Notes: generated by a model from the letters alone, not told the origin. A stretch of 64,000 nucleotides of DNA from Fimenecus sp964557975 (GCA_964557975.1 CAZLCG010000002.1:68445-132444), one strand, 5' to 3'. Positions 50,608 to 59,807 are shown, counted from the stretch's first letter. Program-made: numbers and translations.

Positions 50608-51141
50608 TCAGTCATCCCTTGCGCTTGAAGCCGCAGCGTTGCGAAGGGACATACGTGCCTTGCGGATTTCGTTAACCGAGGTCGTAAGAGCCTCGTCGGC
50701 GGTCGCGACAATATTTTCAACATACTCTCCCGCGCTTGTGCGAAGGTCCGTCGACCATTTCTGCGCCTGCTCGGTAAGCTCGGAGGCGGTTGCCCTTGCC
50801 TGCTCGATTATCTCGGTCGCCTGAGTTCTTGCCTGCTGCATTATATCGGCGGCGGCGCTCTCGGCGCCCTTGGTAATTTCATGCTCGGAAATCAAATCCT
50901 CAGCCTGCTTATGAGCGTCGGCAATTATTTCATCAGCCGTTTTTTCGGCAGCATCAATAATTTCCTTTCTTTCGGAAGCGATTTTTCTCGCTTTCATAAG
51001 CTCATCGGGCAAATTAAGCCTAATATCCTCAATTATAGTCTTAATTTCCTCGGCGTCAACGGAGACTTTTGATGAGAACGGTACGTTCTTGCTGTTTTCA
51101 AGCAAATCCTCAATATCGTCAATTAAGTTTTCAATCCTCAT
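50608..51141 (-). CDS. coiled-coil protein downstream of coaD
   Basis: 177 residues, almost entirely helical coiled coil rich in Ala, Glu, Gln and Thr (AEKTADEIIADAHKQAEDLI, then repeating ARTQATEIIEQARATASEL), reminiscent of DivIVA or ATP-synthase b-type stalks. No membrane segment. Frequently present next to coaD in Clostridia and annotated only as ATPase-like; I assign no function. Its start overlaps the end of coaD by four bases (ATGA). Confidence 0.75.
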   Translation of the reverse strand: MRIENLIDDIEDLLENSKNVPFSSKVSVDAEEIKTIIEDIRLNLPDELMKARKIASERKEIIDAAEKTADEIIADAHKQAEDLISEHEITKGAESAAADIMQQARTQATEIIEQARATASELTEQAQKWSTDLRTSAGEYVENIVATADEALTTSVNEIRKARMSLRNAAASSARDD

Positions 51142-51632
51142 TTTTTTGCACCTCTGATTCTTTTTATTATATCGTCGCGTATTTCAGGCGGAACAAACTG
51201 TGAAATATCTCCGCCCAAATCGCAGATATGTTTAACAACGCTTGAGCTTAAATACATATTTTCCGCTCTGGTTGTTATAAACACCGTATCGACCTCTTGG
51301 TTAAGCTCTTTATTTATAAGCGCCTGCTGAAATTCATACTCAAAGTCCGAAACGGCGCGCAAGCCCTTAACAATAGCAACCGCACCCGTCTGCCTTGCGT
51401 AATCGGCAAGCAGACCGTCGTATGAATCGACCTCAACGTTGGCAATATCTTTAGTGCATCTTTTTAACATTTCCACCCTTTCCTCCGAGGTAAAGGAATG
51501 AGAATGCTTTTTTAAATAATTTGACATTACAAGCACGATTACCCTGTCAAAAAGCTTTGCGCTGCGTGTAATAATATCAAGATGCCCTAAGGTAACGGGG
51601 TCAAAGCTCCCCGGACATATAACCGTTCTCAT
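51138..51632 (-). CDS. coaD: phosphopantetheine adenylyltransferase
   Basis: Fourth step of coenzyme A synthesis. 164 residues: VICPGSFDPVTLGHLDIITRSAKLFD (nucleotidyltransferase GxxHxGH variant), the phosphopantetheine-binding KGLRAVSDFEYEFQQALIN, and the ATP-binding YLSSSVVKHICDLGGDISQFVP. It follows rsmD after 12 bp, the standard rsmD-coaD pair. Confidence 0.97.
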   Translation of the reverse strand: MRTVICPGSFDPVTLGHLDIITRSAKLFDRVIVLVMSNYLKKHSHSFTSEERVEMLKRCTKDIANVEVDSYDGLLADYARQTGAVAIVKGLRAVSDFEYEFQQALINKELNQEVDTVFITTRAENMYLSSSVVKHICDLGGDISQFVPPEIRDDIIKRIRGAKK

Positions 51633-51644
51633 AATTCACCGCTT

Positions 51645-52184
51645 TCATTTATGCTTATAGGTGGTAAGCTTGGTTTTGGAATATTTATATTCTTTAAATT
51701 TGGCGAACATACCCGCTTCCTCGGGAAGAATTTCGGTATATTCGGTTTCGCAGATAATTGTTGCGCCGTCGTTACAGCAATTTGCAACATATGGGAGTAC
51801 CTCTTCAATCAGCCCCGTTTTATAAGGCGGATCTAAAAAGACCAAATCAAATTCAGCCCTTGAATCCTTAATATACCGAACGCTGTCCGTATTAAGCACA
51901 ACGGATTTGGAAAAAAGATTTGTGGTTTTAAGGTTTTCTTTTATCACTTCAAAGGACTCCGCGCTTTTATCTACGAAAACAGCATTTTCAGCGCCTCGGC
52001 TTAAAGCCTCGATTCCAAGCTGCCCCGATCCCGAAAACAAATCAAGAACAGAAGCGCCGGGAATATCAAACTGAACGATGCTGAACATCGCCTCTTTAAC
52101 ACGGTCGGTCGTAGGTCTTACAACGTCGCCGCCGTCAAGAGTTTTGAGCTTGCGCCCTCTTGCAGAGCCTGTAATAACTCTCAT
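51645..52184 (-). CDS. rsmD: 16S rRNA (guanine-966-N2)-methyltransferase
   Basis: 179 residues: MRVITGSARGRKLKT, RPTTDRVKEAMFSIV, SAM motif VLDLFSGSGQLGIEALSRGA and the catalytic DLVFLDPPYKTG. It methylates N2 of G966 in 16S rRNA. Small single-domain enzyme of standard length, directly upstream of coaD. Confidence 0.95.
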   Translation of the reverse strand: MRVITGSARGRKLKTLDGGDVVRPTTDRVKEAMFSIVQFDIPGASVLDLFSGSGQLGIEALSRGAENAVFVDKSAESFEVIKENLKTTNLFSKSVVLNTDSVRYIKDSRAEFDLVFLDPPYKTGLIEEVLPYVANCCNDGATIICETEYTEILPEEAGMFAKFKEYKYSKTKLTTYKHK

Positions 52185-52241
52185 ATGCTTTTCTCCAATA
52201 GTTTATATGCTTTTTTATTTTCCGCTTTTTATCACAAAATG

Positions 52242-52904
52242 TCAATAGTTTTTTTTAAATAGAAGAATTTTTTGCAATTCCTCGGCGGTTGCGGCAGTTA
52301 CTGTAACGCCTACCTTTTCAAGATCCTGCCTGTCTCTGAAGCCCCACAAAACACCGATACAGTCAATATCGGCATTTTTCGCAGTTGCTATATCGACCTC
52401 GCTGTCGCCTACAAAAACCGCTTCTTCTTTTGAAACGCCGAGCCTTGAAAGAGCATAGTACACACCGTCCGGCGCGGGTTTGTCCGGACGCAAGCCGTCG
52501 CTCCCGACGACAACCTTAACATATTTCCCGAAAAGACTTCCGCAAAGCTCCTGCGCGGCAAAATCCGCTTTATTTGTCACTATCGCGAGAAGAAGCCCCG
52601 CATCGTATAAATTTTTTAACAGCCCGTCAACGCCGTCGTATGGCTTGGTTTTATTCGCCATATTCTTTTTATAATCGTCGCAGAAAAAATCATAGCATTT
52701 TTTTATATCTTGGGCGTACGCATTTTCGGGAACTGCCCGCTCAATGAGCTTATATATCCCGTTGCCTACGAAACGTCTTACCTCATCAACGGTCCTTTCG
52801 GGATAACCGCAGTATTTTAACGCCGCGTTTGTGCTGTCGGTCAAATCCTCAAGCGTATTTAAAAGAGTTCCGTCCAAATCGAAAACTACTGCTTTTTTAA
52901 TCAT
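52242..52904 (-). CDS. HAD-family phosphatase (phosphoglycolate phosphatase-like)
   Basis: 220 residues: motif I VFDLDGTLLNT, four-helix cap, motif II AIVTNK, motif III/IV GDSEVDIATAKNADIDC with GLRPDKPAP (Lys). Most like Gph/PpaX phosphatases; substrate inferred. ATG at 52904 (GAGG eight bases upstream) overlaps the uvrC end by eight bases; an ATG at 52910 is too close to the site. Confidence 0.85.
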   Translation of the reverse strand: MIKKAVVFDLDGTLLNTLEDLTDSTNAALKYCGYPERTVDEVRRFVGNGIYKLIERAVPENAYAQDIKKCYDFFCDDYKKNMANKTKPYDGVDGLLKNLYDAGLLLAIVTNKADFAAQELCGSLFGKYVKVVVGSDGLRPDKPAPDGVYYALSRLGVSKEEAVFVGDSEVDIATAKNADIDCIGVLWGFRDRQDLEKVGVTVTAATAEELQKILLFKKNY

Positions 52905-54744
52905 TGTCATTTTCCTCTTGATGATAGAATTTATATATATTAAGCGCTGTTTTTTTGCTTATTCCGTCCGCCTCGCAAAGCTCGGAAACACTTGCCGATT
53001 TAATGGCTTTTACAGTTTTAAAATGCTTTAAAAGCGATTTTGCTTTAACATTTCCTACGCCTTCAATTTGTGTAAGAGTGAGTGAAAAGGTGCTTTTTTG
53101 ATGCGTTTTACGGTGATAATCGATCGAGAACCTGTGAACCTCGTCTTGAATTTCCGAGACAAGAGTAAAAACCTGCCTTTTTGAGTTAATTGCAATTTCT
53201 CCTCCGTTTGCGGCAATAGCCCGCGTGCGGTGCTTGTCATCCTTTACCATACCGAAAACGGGCACTTGAAGCCCGAACCGCTCCAGCACGGGAAGAACCG
53301 CGTTAACCTGACCTTGCCCGCCGTCAAGCAGTATTAAATCAGGCAGTCTTCCGAAGCCTTCGCCCGAGTCCTTATTTTTCTCGTATTCCGAAAATCGGCG
53401 CGTCAGTACCTCGTTCATTGAGTTATAATCGTCGTTGCCCTGTAAAGAATTGATTTTAAAACGCTTATATGCGTTCTTATAGGGCTTGCCGTCCTTGAAA
53501 ACTATCATACCGGCAACCGAATCGGCGCCTGCGGTATGCGAAATATCATAAGATTCGATATAATCGGGACTGTTTTTCAGCCCCAAAAGATTTTTAAGTT
53601 CGTCTAAAACCGCAACCGTTCTGCCGCTTTTGCCTTTATATAAAGCCAGCTTTTCGGCGGCGTTTTCGTAGCACATTTTAACGACCTGCGCCTGCTCGCC
53701 CTTTTTAGGAATAAACACGGTGCATTTTTTTCCCCGCTTATCGGTCAGCCACTGTTCAAGAAGCTCTTTATCGGCAACCTCCCCGTCAAGCGTTAATCTT
53801 TTCGGGATGTTGCTTCTCATACCGTAAAATGAGGTAATATAATTAAATCTCAGCTGTCGGGAGCTTTCCTCAGTGGAATTAAAGAAAAAATGCTCGCTGT
53901 CAAAAAGCCTGCCCTCCGAGAACCTTAAAACCGCAAGACAGACGGTTTCATCGTTCTCGGCGGACGCAAAAACATCCTGTTCTTCGACATTTTTATATAT
54001 GACCTTTTGCCTGTCTGTCATCTTATTTACGGCGTTTATCCTATCACGGTACTTTGCGGCGTTTTCAAACTCAAGATTTTCGGAAGCGTCATTCATCTTT
54101 TTTGTAAGCTCGCCTACAACGGCGGCAACGTCGCCCTTTAAGAACCTCAAAGCGTCGTTAAAGCTGTCGTTATACTCATTTTCGGAAATATTTCCCCTGC
54201 ACACTCCGCAGCATTGGTCAATATAATAGTTAAGGCAGGGGCGCGATTTGCGGAAATCCCTCGGAAAAACCTTATTGCACTGACAAAGCCTGAATATCTT
54301 GTTGGCTGTGTCAACGCTTTGCTTTACGGCATACGAGCTTGTATACGGTCCGAGATATTCGGCGCCGTCGTCATACTTTTGCAAAACTGCGGTGATTTTT
54401 TTATATTTTCCGCCGGAAATCCTTATATAGCTGTAGCCCTTATCATCCTTTAACAAAATGTTGTATTTGGGCATATGCTGTTTAATAAGACTGCATTCAA
54501 GCACAAGTGCTTCAAATTCGCTGTCGCAGACAATATAATCAAAGCTGTCGACATTTTCGACCATTTTAAGCACCTTGACAGCGTGGCGGTTCTGCGAACC
54601 GAAATACTGACTTACCCTGTTTTTTAATATTTTAGCCTTTCCGATATATATTATTTCATCCTGAGCGTTTTTCATAATATAAACTCCGGGAAGAAGCGGA
54701 AGACTCATCGCTTTTTTGCGAAGCTCGGGCATTTTCTTATTCAA
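52897..54744 (-). CDS. uvrC: excinuclease ABC subunit C
   Basis: Makes both incisions in nucleotide-excision repair. 615 residues: GIY-YIG domain (LPGVYIMKNAQDEIIYIGKA), UVR motif region (LTKKMNDASENLEFENAAKYRDRI), RNase H-like C-terminal nuclease (ESYDISHTAGADSVAGMIVF; LILLDGGQGQVNAV) and a helix-hairpin-helix (IEGVGNVKAKSLLKHF). I choose the TTG at 54744 (KKMPELRKKA) because GGGAGG lies seven bases upstream; codons further up cross that site. Confidence 0.97.
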   Translation of the reverse strand: MNKKMPELRKKAMSLPLLPGVYIMKNAQDEIIYIGKAKILKNRVSQYFGSQNRHAVKVLKMVENVDSFDYIVCDSEFEALVLECSLIKQHMPKYNILLKDDKGYSYIRISGGKYKKITAVLQKYDDGAEYLGPYTSSYAVKQSVDTANKIFRLCQCNKVFPRDFRKSRPCLNYYIDQCCGVCRGNISENEYNDSFNDALRFLKGDVAAVVGELTKKMNDASENLEFENAAKYRDRINAVNKMTDRQKVIYKNVEEQDVFASAENDETVCLAVLRFSEGRLFDSEHFFFNSTEESSRQLRFNYITSFYGMRSNIPKRLTLDGEVADKELLEQWLTDKRGKKCTVFIPKKGEQAQVVKMCYENAAEKLALYKGKSGRTVAVLDELKNLLGLKNSPDYIESYDISHTAGADSVAGMIVFKDGKPYKNAYKRFKINSLQGNDDYNSMNEVLTRRFSEYEKNKDSGEGFGRLPDLILLDGGQGQVNAVLPVLERFGLQVPVFGMVKDDKHRTRAIAANGGEIAINSKRQVFTLVSEIQDEVHRFSIDYHRKTHQKSTFSLTLTQIEGVGNVKAKSLLKHFKTVKAIKSASVSELCEADGISKKTALNIYKFYHQEENDND

Positions 54745-54823
54745 ACATACGCCTCCCTTAACAACAAACAGGCACACCGATAAATAAAATCAGTGTGCCG
54801 GAAAATATTATATAATGAGATAC

Positions 54824-55087
54824 TTATTCAGCAAAGCCTGATTCAACAAGTTTAACAAGTTCCTCAACAGCCTGCTCCTCGTCCGGTCCGCCTGCAATAA
54901 TACGGATCTCCGTGCCGCCCATAATGCCGAGCGAAAGAACACCTAGAAGGCTCTTTGCGTTAACTCTTCTTTCTTCCTTTTCAACCCAGATTGAAGATTT
55001 AAACTCGTTGGCTTTCTGAATAAAGAAAGTAGCGGGACGGGCGTGTAAACCAACCTGATTTTGAACGAGGACGTCTTTTGTGTACAT
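54824..55087 (-). CDS. ptsH: phosphocarrier protein HPr
   Basis: Phosphotransferase-system carrier and, when Ser46-phosphorylated, CcpA co-repressor. 87 residues: MYTKDVLVQNQVGLHARPATFFIQKA (His15 in GLHARPA) and NAKSLLGVLSLGIMGG (Ser46). Presence of the active His rules out Crh. ATG at 55087 gives the usual N-terminus; an ATG two codons earlier sits too close to GGGAG. Monocistronic; no ptsI nearby. Confidence 0.96.
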   Translation of the reverse strand: MYTKDVLVQNQVGLHARPATFFIQKANEFKSSIWVEKEERRVNAKSLLGVLSLGIMGGTEIRIIAGGPDEEQAVEELVKLVESGFAE

Positions 55088-55314
55088 AATCATTTCTCCC
55101 TATCAGATAAATTTATCTATCAAATAGATTTCTTCTAACTGATAACATATTATAACACAAAACTTGTCCCCGTCAACATTTTTAACACGATATATGGTGG
55201 TTTTTGAAATAATTCGGTGGGTATTCCAAAGTGGTGACTTTTTGGAACTCAATGTTTGTGCAAAATAACAATATATCTTTGTTATAAATATTGAATATAC
55301 ACAAAAAATATTAA

Positions 55315-56313
55315 TTAATTGTTAATACGGTGATGTACAACGGGCGTTGAACCGTCAATTATACCAAATTGACATCCTATATTTTTGTAATAATCAATAA
55401 TTTCGGGCAACGCCTCTACGGTAGTGCCTTTTGCGCTTGTATCATGCAACAAAACTATTACCGTATTTGACGAAGGAAGCTTTTTGCAGTTTTCAATAAT
55501 AACGTCCTTCGCTATGTTATTTCCGCTTGCGTCGCCCGAGGAACAGTTCCAATCGAAATATCGGTAGCCCCTCTCGCCTACGCCAACGGTAACTCTTGAC
55601 ATTATGCCCTCCGAATATTTACGGCTTACAGCGTTACTGCTGCCACCCGGAAAGCGGATTATATTTGAACGGATTCCCGTTTCGTTATATACGACGTCCG
55701 AAATCATCTGCAAATCGTTATAATATGCCTCATCGGACGAATAAACGGTTTTGTAATCGTGCGAAAATGAATGAAGCGCTATTGCGTGACCGTTTGATAC
55801 TATATCCTTCATATAACTATTGTACTTTGTGTTAATCACAAAAAAAGTCGCCTTAACACCTTTTTCATTTAAAATCTGCAAGATTTTAGGCGTGTTGGGC
55901 GACGGACCGTCATCAAAGGTAAGATATATTGTTTTTGCCGAGCCGTCCGGAGGCGGTACGGGCTTAGGCGCCGCCGTCGGAGAGATTACGGGTTTGGCAG
56001 TCTTCTGTTGCTCGCGCTTAATCGAGACCTGTTTATTTAAGTCCGCTATCTTAGAATCCTTTTCATCAATCGCCTGAGAGTACGATTCTATTTCACTGTT
56101 TTTTTCGGAAATCGCGCTGTCAGCCCTCGAAAGCTCGTCACAAACAGAAGAAAGAGAGCCCTCAACGCCGTTATTTAAGGCTTTTATATCATTATTTTTA
56201 TTTATAAAAACAACCAGGAGTACGGAAAGAAAAACTACCGACGCCGAAAGAACAGCAACAGTAATTTTCAAAGGCAAATATTCGGTTTTTTCCGTTTTGC
56301 CGCTTTTCTTCAT
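55315..56313 (-). CDS. membrane-anchored polysaccharide deacetylase
   Basis: 332 residues. N-terminal transmembrane anchor (ITVAVLSASVVFLSVLLVVFI), an extracellular coiled coil (SRADSAISEKNSEIESYSQA), a Pro/Ala linker and a NodB domain: TIYLTFDDGPSP (catalytic and metal Asp), ALHSFSHDY (metal His pair), RFPGGSSN, FDWNCSSGD and VIVLLHD. Probably removes N-acetyl groups from peptidoglycan or another cell-wall glycan. Own promoter at 56349-56376. Confidence 0.93.
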   Translation of the reverse strand: MKKSGKTEKTEYLPLKITVAVLSASVVFLSVLLVVFINKNNDIKALNNGVEGSLSSVCDELSRADSAISEKNSEIESYSQAIDEKDSKIADLNKQVSIKREQQKTAKPVISPTAAPKPVPPPDGSAKTIYLTFDDGPSPNTPKILQILNEKGVKATFFVINTKYNSYMKDIVSNGHAIALHSFSHDYKTVYSSDEAYYNDLQMISDVVYNETGIRSNIIRFPGGSSNAVSRKYSEGIMSRVTVGVGERGYRYFDWNCSSGDASGNNIAKDVIIENCKKLPSSNTVIVLLHDTSAKGTTVEALPEIIDYYKNIGCQFGIIDGSTPVVHHRINN

Positions 56314-56348
56314 AACCGCACCCCCCTGTAAAATCCAATTCTGATTTG

Positions 56349-56376
56349 ATTATATTCTTTTTAAAATTTTAGTCAA
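56349..56376 (-). promoter_or_regulatory. promoter of the deacetylase gene
   Basis: Minus-strand TTGACT (56376-56371) and TATAAT (56354-56349) are separated by 16 bp, about 35 bp upstream of the start. Confidence 0.75.
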
Positions 56377-56491
56377 CACAAAAAGCGACAAAAAACGCCG
56401 AAAAATGAAATTTAATAATTATGTAACATTTTATCATTATTTCCGATTGCTTAAGGCAAGGGAGCTGAGTCCGATACAAAAAATAAAAAAC

Positions 56492-56523
56492 AACTGCCGA
56501 ACATTAAACTCGGCAGTTATTTT
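56492..56523. terminator. terminator after the mgtE-GNAT transcript
   Basis: AACTGCCGA and TCGGCAGTT form a 9-bp stem with T-runs on both strands. On the minus strand it ends mgtE and the broken GNAT gene. Confidence 0.85.
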
Positions 56524-56549
56524 TTGAAATTAAATTGTATATCCGTCTT

Positions 56550-56966
56550 TTAAATCTGTTTTATAAAAAAGTATTTCGTCAGCTTTTCATTGTCTTTATC
56601 TTCTCTTACAAACTCCAATTTATACCCTAACTTTTTTGTAAAACTCAGGCGCTTGAAATTTATAGGTTGAAAGATTGATATTTTTACAGCCCAGTATTCT
56701 GAAACAGTTTTCGACCGTTTCAACAAGCATTTTTCCTATTTGCATTTTTCGGTATTGCTCCGACACGATAAGCTCGCTTATATGCGCCTCGGAATAATAT
56801 GAGTGTCCGCTGATTATTCCGACTGCTTTTTCCGCATCCTTTGCGGCAAACGCAAACAATCGGTAATTACAGGACAAGCCGTTTTTTCCGCGTATTCGGA
56901 AAATTCATTATCTATAAATTCCCTGACATTTTCATCGCATACTTCTTCGACTGTAATGTTTAACAC
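56550..56966 (-). pseudogene. GNAT acetyltransferase broken by two poly-A frameshifts
   Basis: From a GTG at 56966 (GAGGTGAT upstream) the frame reads LNITVEEVCDENVREFIDN and EFSEYAEK, then a six-A run shifts the reading: the family sequence continues in another frame as NGLSCNYRLFAFAAKD, GIISGHSYYSEAHISELIV, QYRKMQIGKML (acetyl-CoA loop) and STYKFQAPEFYKK. A second A-run shifts back, giving LGYKLEFVREDKDNEKLTKYFF and a stop at 56550. One missing and one extra A would restore 138 codons. It lies 15 bp behind mgtE. Either a young pseudogene or two homopolymer sequencing errors. Confidence 0.8.
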
Positions 56967-56981
56967 GGTTATCACCTCTGT

Positions 56982-58316
56982 TTATAAATCCAGCAAAAGC
57001 CCCGCGACGTTAAAATAGATAAGCAGAGAAATTGCGTCAACAATAGTCGTAATAAACGGACTTGCCATTACGGCAGGGTCAAAGCCGATTCGCTTTGCAA
57101 GAATAGGAAGCGTAGCTCCGACAAATTTAGCAAAGATAATCGTTAAAATCATAGTAATGCAGACTACCGCCGAAACCGACACGCCTACTCTGTCAAAAAG
57201 CATAAGCTTAGCAAAAATCGCAACCGCAAGCGTAACGCCGCAAAGAAGCGCAACGCGTAATTCCTTCCAGATTACCTTAAAAACATCCTTATAGCTTATG
57301 TCGCCGAGGGAAAGCGAACGGATAATCGTAACCGAAGCTTGACCGCCGCAGTTGCCGCCCGTGTCCATAAGCATAGGTATGAACGACGTTAAAACTATTT
57401 GCGCCTGCAAAGCATTTTCAAAGCTTTGAATAATCTTACCCGTAAAGGTGGCCGATACCATTAAGAGAAGAAGCCACGGGAAACGCTTTTTCCATGTTTC
57501 CGCAACGCCCATTTTAAGATAGGGCTTGTCCGTCGGGGTGATAGCCGCCATCTTTTCGATATCCTCGGTGTTCTCGTCCTGAAGAACATCCATAGCGTCG
57601 TCGAACGTAACAATGCCGACAAGCCTGTGTTCGCCGTCGACAACCGGAATTGCCATAAGGTCGTATTTTCTGAACTTTTCGGCAACAAGCTCCTTGTCCT
57701 CAAGCGTAGTGACCGAAATAACATTGGTTTCCATTATCTCGAACATCTTTTTACTCTTGTCGGACAGCAGCAAATCCTTAACGGTTACAAGACCCAAAAG
57801 CTTTCTGTTTTCATCGGTAACGTAGCAGACGTAAATTGTTTCCTTATCCACGCCGGTGCGGCGGATTCTTGTGAAAGCGTCGTCAACGGTCATGTATTTT
57901 TTCAGGTCGACGTATTCGATTGTCATAAGACTCCCTGCGGAGTCCTCGGGATATTTTAAAATATCGTTTATGCTTTTTCGCACATCGGGCGCGGTGTGCA
58001 TAAGAATCCTTTTTACAACGGTTGCGGGCATTTCTTCGATTATATCAACCGCGTCGTCAACATAAAGCTCGTCAAGGACCTCCCGAAGCTCGGTATCGCT
58101 GAAAGCCCTTATAAGGATTTCCTGCGAATCCGAATCCATATTAACGAAAACGTCTGCGGCAAGTTCCTTGGGAAGGATCCTGTATAAAAGCGGAAGCGCC
58201 TCCTCGGGGGCTTCGGTTAAAATGGCGGCAATATCCGCCTCGTTCATTTCGGACAGAAGCTCTTTTAACTCATGATATTTTTTCTGCCCTAAAAGCTCAA
58301 GTACTTTTTCGTACAT
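56982..58316 (-). CDS. mgtE: magnesium transporter MgtE
   Basis: Mg2+ channel gated by intracellular Mg2+. 444 residues: N-terminal superhelical domain (LKELLSEMNEADIAAILTEAPEEALPLLYRIL), two CBS domains (AGSLMTIEYVDL; VISVTTLEDKELVAEKFRKYDLMAIPVVDG), and five transmembrane helices with the signature MLMDTGGNCGGQASVTIIRSLS and FDPAVMASPFITTIVDAISL (pore). GGAGG precedes the ATG. Transcription starts upstream of the M-box RNA at 58551-58700, and a 26-codon ORF lies between them. Confidence 0.97.
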   Translation of the reverse strand: MYEKVLELLGQKKYHELKELLSEMNEADIAAILTEAPEEALPLLYRILPKELAADVFVNMDSDSQEILIRAFSDTELREVLDELYVDDAVDIIEEMPATVVKRILMHTAPDVRKSINDILKYPEDSAGSLMTIEYVDLKKYMTVDDAFTRIRRTGVDKETIYVCYVTDENRKLLGLVTVKDLLLSDKSKKMFEIMETNVISVTTLEDKELVAEKFRKYDLMAIPVVDGEHRLVGIVTFDDAMDVLQDENTEDIEKMAAITPTDKPYLKMGVAETWKKRFPWLLLLMVSATFTGKIIQSFENALQAQIVLTSFIPMLMDTGGNCGGQASVTIIRSLSLGDISYKDVFKVIWKELRVALLCGVTLAVAIFAKLMLFDRVGVSVSAVVCITMILTIIFAKFVGATLPILAKRIGFDPAVMASPFITTIVDAISLLIYFNVAGLLLDL

Positions 58317-58392
58317 CTTTGTTTCCTCCGATTAACATAAATACATGCGTAAAACGCTTTGGGAAACAAAGTACAAAATCCGATTAAAGACC

Positions 58393-58473
58393 TTAAAAAC
58401 AACGTCCTTGAAGGCGTATGATTAAGATACTTCGCGGAACGGGTTCTGTACTTTTCACGCCTCCTGCGTCCAT
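58393..58473 (-). CDS. candidate 26-residue leader peptide of mgtE
   Basis: A short ORF begins MDAGGVKSTEPVPRSILIIR and ends in Cys-Phe, with a good GAGGTG site seven bases before its ATG, between the M-box terminator and mgtE. It holds two prolines, but no clear regulatory codon run. It may be a leader peptide or chance. Nothing else explains the 155-bp leader. Confidence 0.45.
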   Translation of the reverse strand: MDAGGVKSTEPVPRSILIIRLQGRCF

Positions 58474-58502
58474 TGTTTTCACCTCACAAAAATAAAATAA
58501 AA

Positions 58503-58534
58503 AACTCATACCGTACGAAATAACGGAATGAGTT
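58503..58534 (-). terminator. M-box-controlled terminator
   Basis: AACTCAT and ATGAGTT flank an inner CCGT/ACGG stem, followed by TTTTTTATTTT on the minus strand. The loop sequence GTTATTTCGT is complementary to ACGAAATAAC at the end of the aptamer, giving an antiterminator alternative. Confidence 0.88.
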
Positions 58535-58550
58535 ATTAAACACAAAGTTA

Positions 58551-58700
58551 TTTCGTTCAAGCTTTAGCTTCGCAGGGCGATGAAACTGCATTAGATTACA
58601 CCTTGTTTTTCGATGCAATCTGCTGACCTGCTTACAGTGTCTCCACTTTTCGCGGCAGCAGTCCGTATCCCTGTGGTAGCCTTACCTACCGATATTCATT
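58551..58700 (-). ncRNA. M-box (ykoK) magnesium riboswitch
   Basis: The minus strand contains the M-box pattern GGTAGGTAAGGCTACC, GGGATACGGACTGCTGCC, a variable P5 hairpin and the conserved 3' end CGCCCTGCGAAGCTAAAGC. With high Mg2+ the terminator at 58503-58534 should form and shut off mgtE. Confidence 0.9.
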
Positions 58701-58710
58701 TTGCTCTTTT

Positions 58711-58739
58711 ATTATCCGTTTATTATTAAATTTTGTCAA
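58711..58739 (-). promoter_or_regulatory. promoter of the M-box-mgtE transcript
   Basis: Minus-strand TTGACA (58739-58734) and GATAAT (58716-58711) are separated by 17 bp, just upstream of the aptamer. Confidence 0.8.
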
Positions 58740-58841
58740 TAGTTTTTAAGAATTTATCTCTGAATTTTTTAAATCAGTCGGTATTTTTCCCGTAAAAAAA
58801 CGCGGACAGGCGTTAAAGTCTGTCCGCGGAAACTCATCGTT

Positions 58842-59804
58842 TTATTTTTTAGGCTTTTCGGATACATCGGGCTTTTCCTCAACGGCAGTATCTGTAACAA
58901 GCTCTTTAAGGCTTGCCGCAAGACCTGCGAGCGACTGAATTTCAGACGGAATAATAATCTTTGTCGCTTTGCCGTCAGCCGCCTTTGCGAAGGCTTCAAG
59001 GCTCTTAATGGCGATTACGGCGTCGCTCGGATTTGCCTCGTTTATCATCCTGATTGCGTCCGCATTTGCCTTTTGAACGGCGAGAATTGCTTCCGCTTCA
59101 CCCTCGGATTCACGGATCTTTGCCTCTTTAACCGCTTCAGCGCGCAGGATTGCCGCCTGCTTCTCGGCTTCGGCATTAAGAATCTGGGACTCCTTATGTC
59201 CTTCGGCAACAAGAATGCGGCTTGCTTTTTCGCCTTCAGCCGTCAATATTGCTTCACGGCGCTGACGCTCAGCCTTCATCTGCTTTTCCATAGCGTCCTG
59301 AATTTCACGCGGAGGAATAATGTTTTTAAGCTCAACACGGTTTACCTTAATGCCCCAAGGGTCGGTCGCTTCGTCAAGGATTACCCTGATTTTGGCGTTA
59401 ATTGTATCTCTTGAGGTAAGAGTTGAGTCAAGCTCCAGCTCACCGATAATGTTACGCAGGGTTGTTGCCGTCAGGTTTTCAATAGCGGAAATCGGGCTTT
59501 CAACGCCGTAGGTGTATAGCTTCGGGTCTGTAATCTGAAAGAACACAACCGTGTCGATCTGCATAGTTACGTTATCTTTGGTGATAACGGGCTGAGGCGC
59601 AAAGTCAACGACCTGCTCCTTAAGCGAAACTATTTTTGCTACCCTCTCAAAGAACGGAATTTTAACGTGAAATCCCGTCTGCCACGTTGCGATATAAGCG
59701 CCCAGTCTTTCAACCACATACGCCTTTGACTGCGGAACGATTTTGATATTTGCCGCAATAATAATCAACGCGACAAAAATTATCCCCAAAATAACCCATA
59801 ACAT
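58842..59804 (-). CDS. SPFH-domain paraslipin (QmcA/stomatin-like)
   Basis: 320-residue membrane scaffold protein. One N-terminal hydrophobic helix (LWVILGIIFVALIIIAANI), the SPFH core (KAYVVERLGAYIATWQTGFH, VSLKEQVVDFAPQPVITKDNV, LRNIIGELELDSTLTSRD) and a long Ala/Glu coiled coil (EKQAAILRAEAVKEAKIRESEGEAEA). Forms rafts-like oligomers with NfeD partners; its nfeD gene is three bases upstream, the usual operon. Role probably in membrane-protein quality control. Confidence 0.93.
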   Translation of the reverse strand: MLWVILGIIFVALIIIAANIKIVPQSKAYVVERLGAYIATWQTGFHVKIPFFERVAKIVSLKEQVVDFAPQPVITKDNVTMQIDTVVFFQITDPKLYTYGVESPISAIENLTATTLRNIIGELELDSTLTSRDTINAKIRVILDEATDPWGIKVNRVELKNIIPPREIQDAMEKQMKAERQRREAILTAEGEKASRILVAEGHKESQILNAEAEKQAAILRAEAVKEAKIRESEGEAEAILAVQKANADAIRMINEANPSDAVIAIKSLEAFAKAADGKATKIIIPSEIQSLAGLAASLKELVTDTAVEEKPDVSEKPKK

Positions 59805-59807
59805 AAT

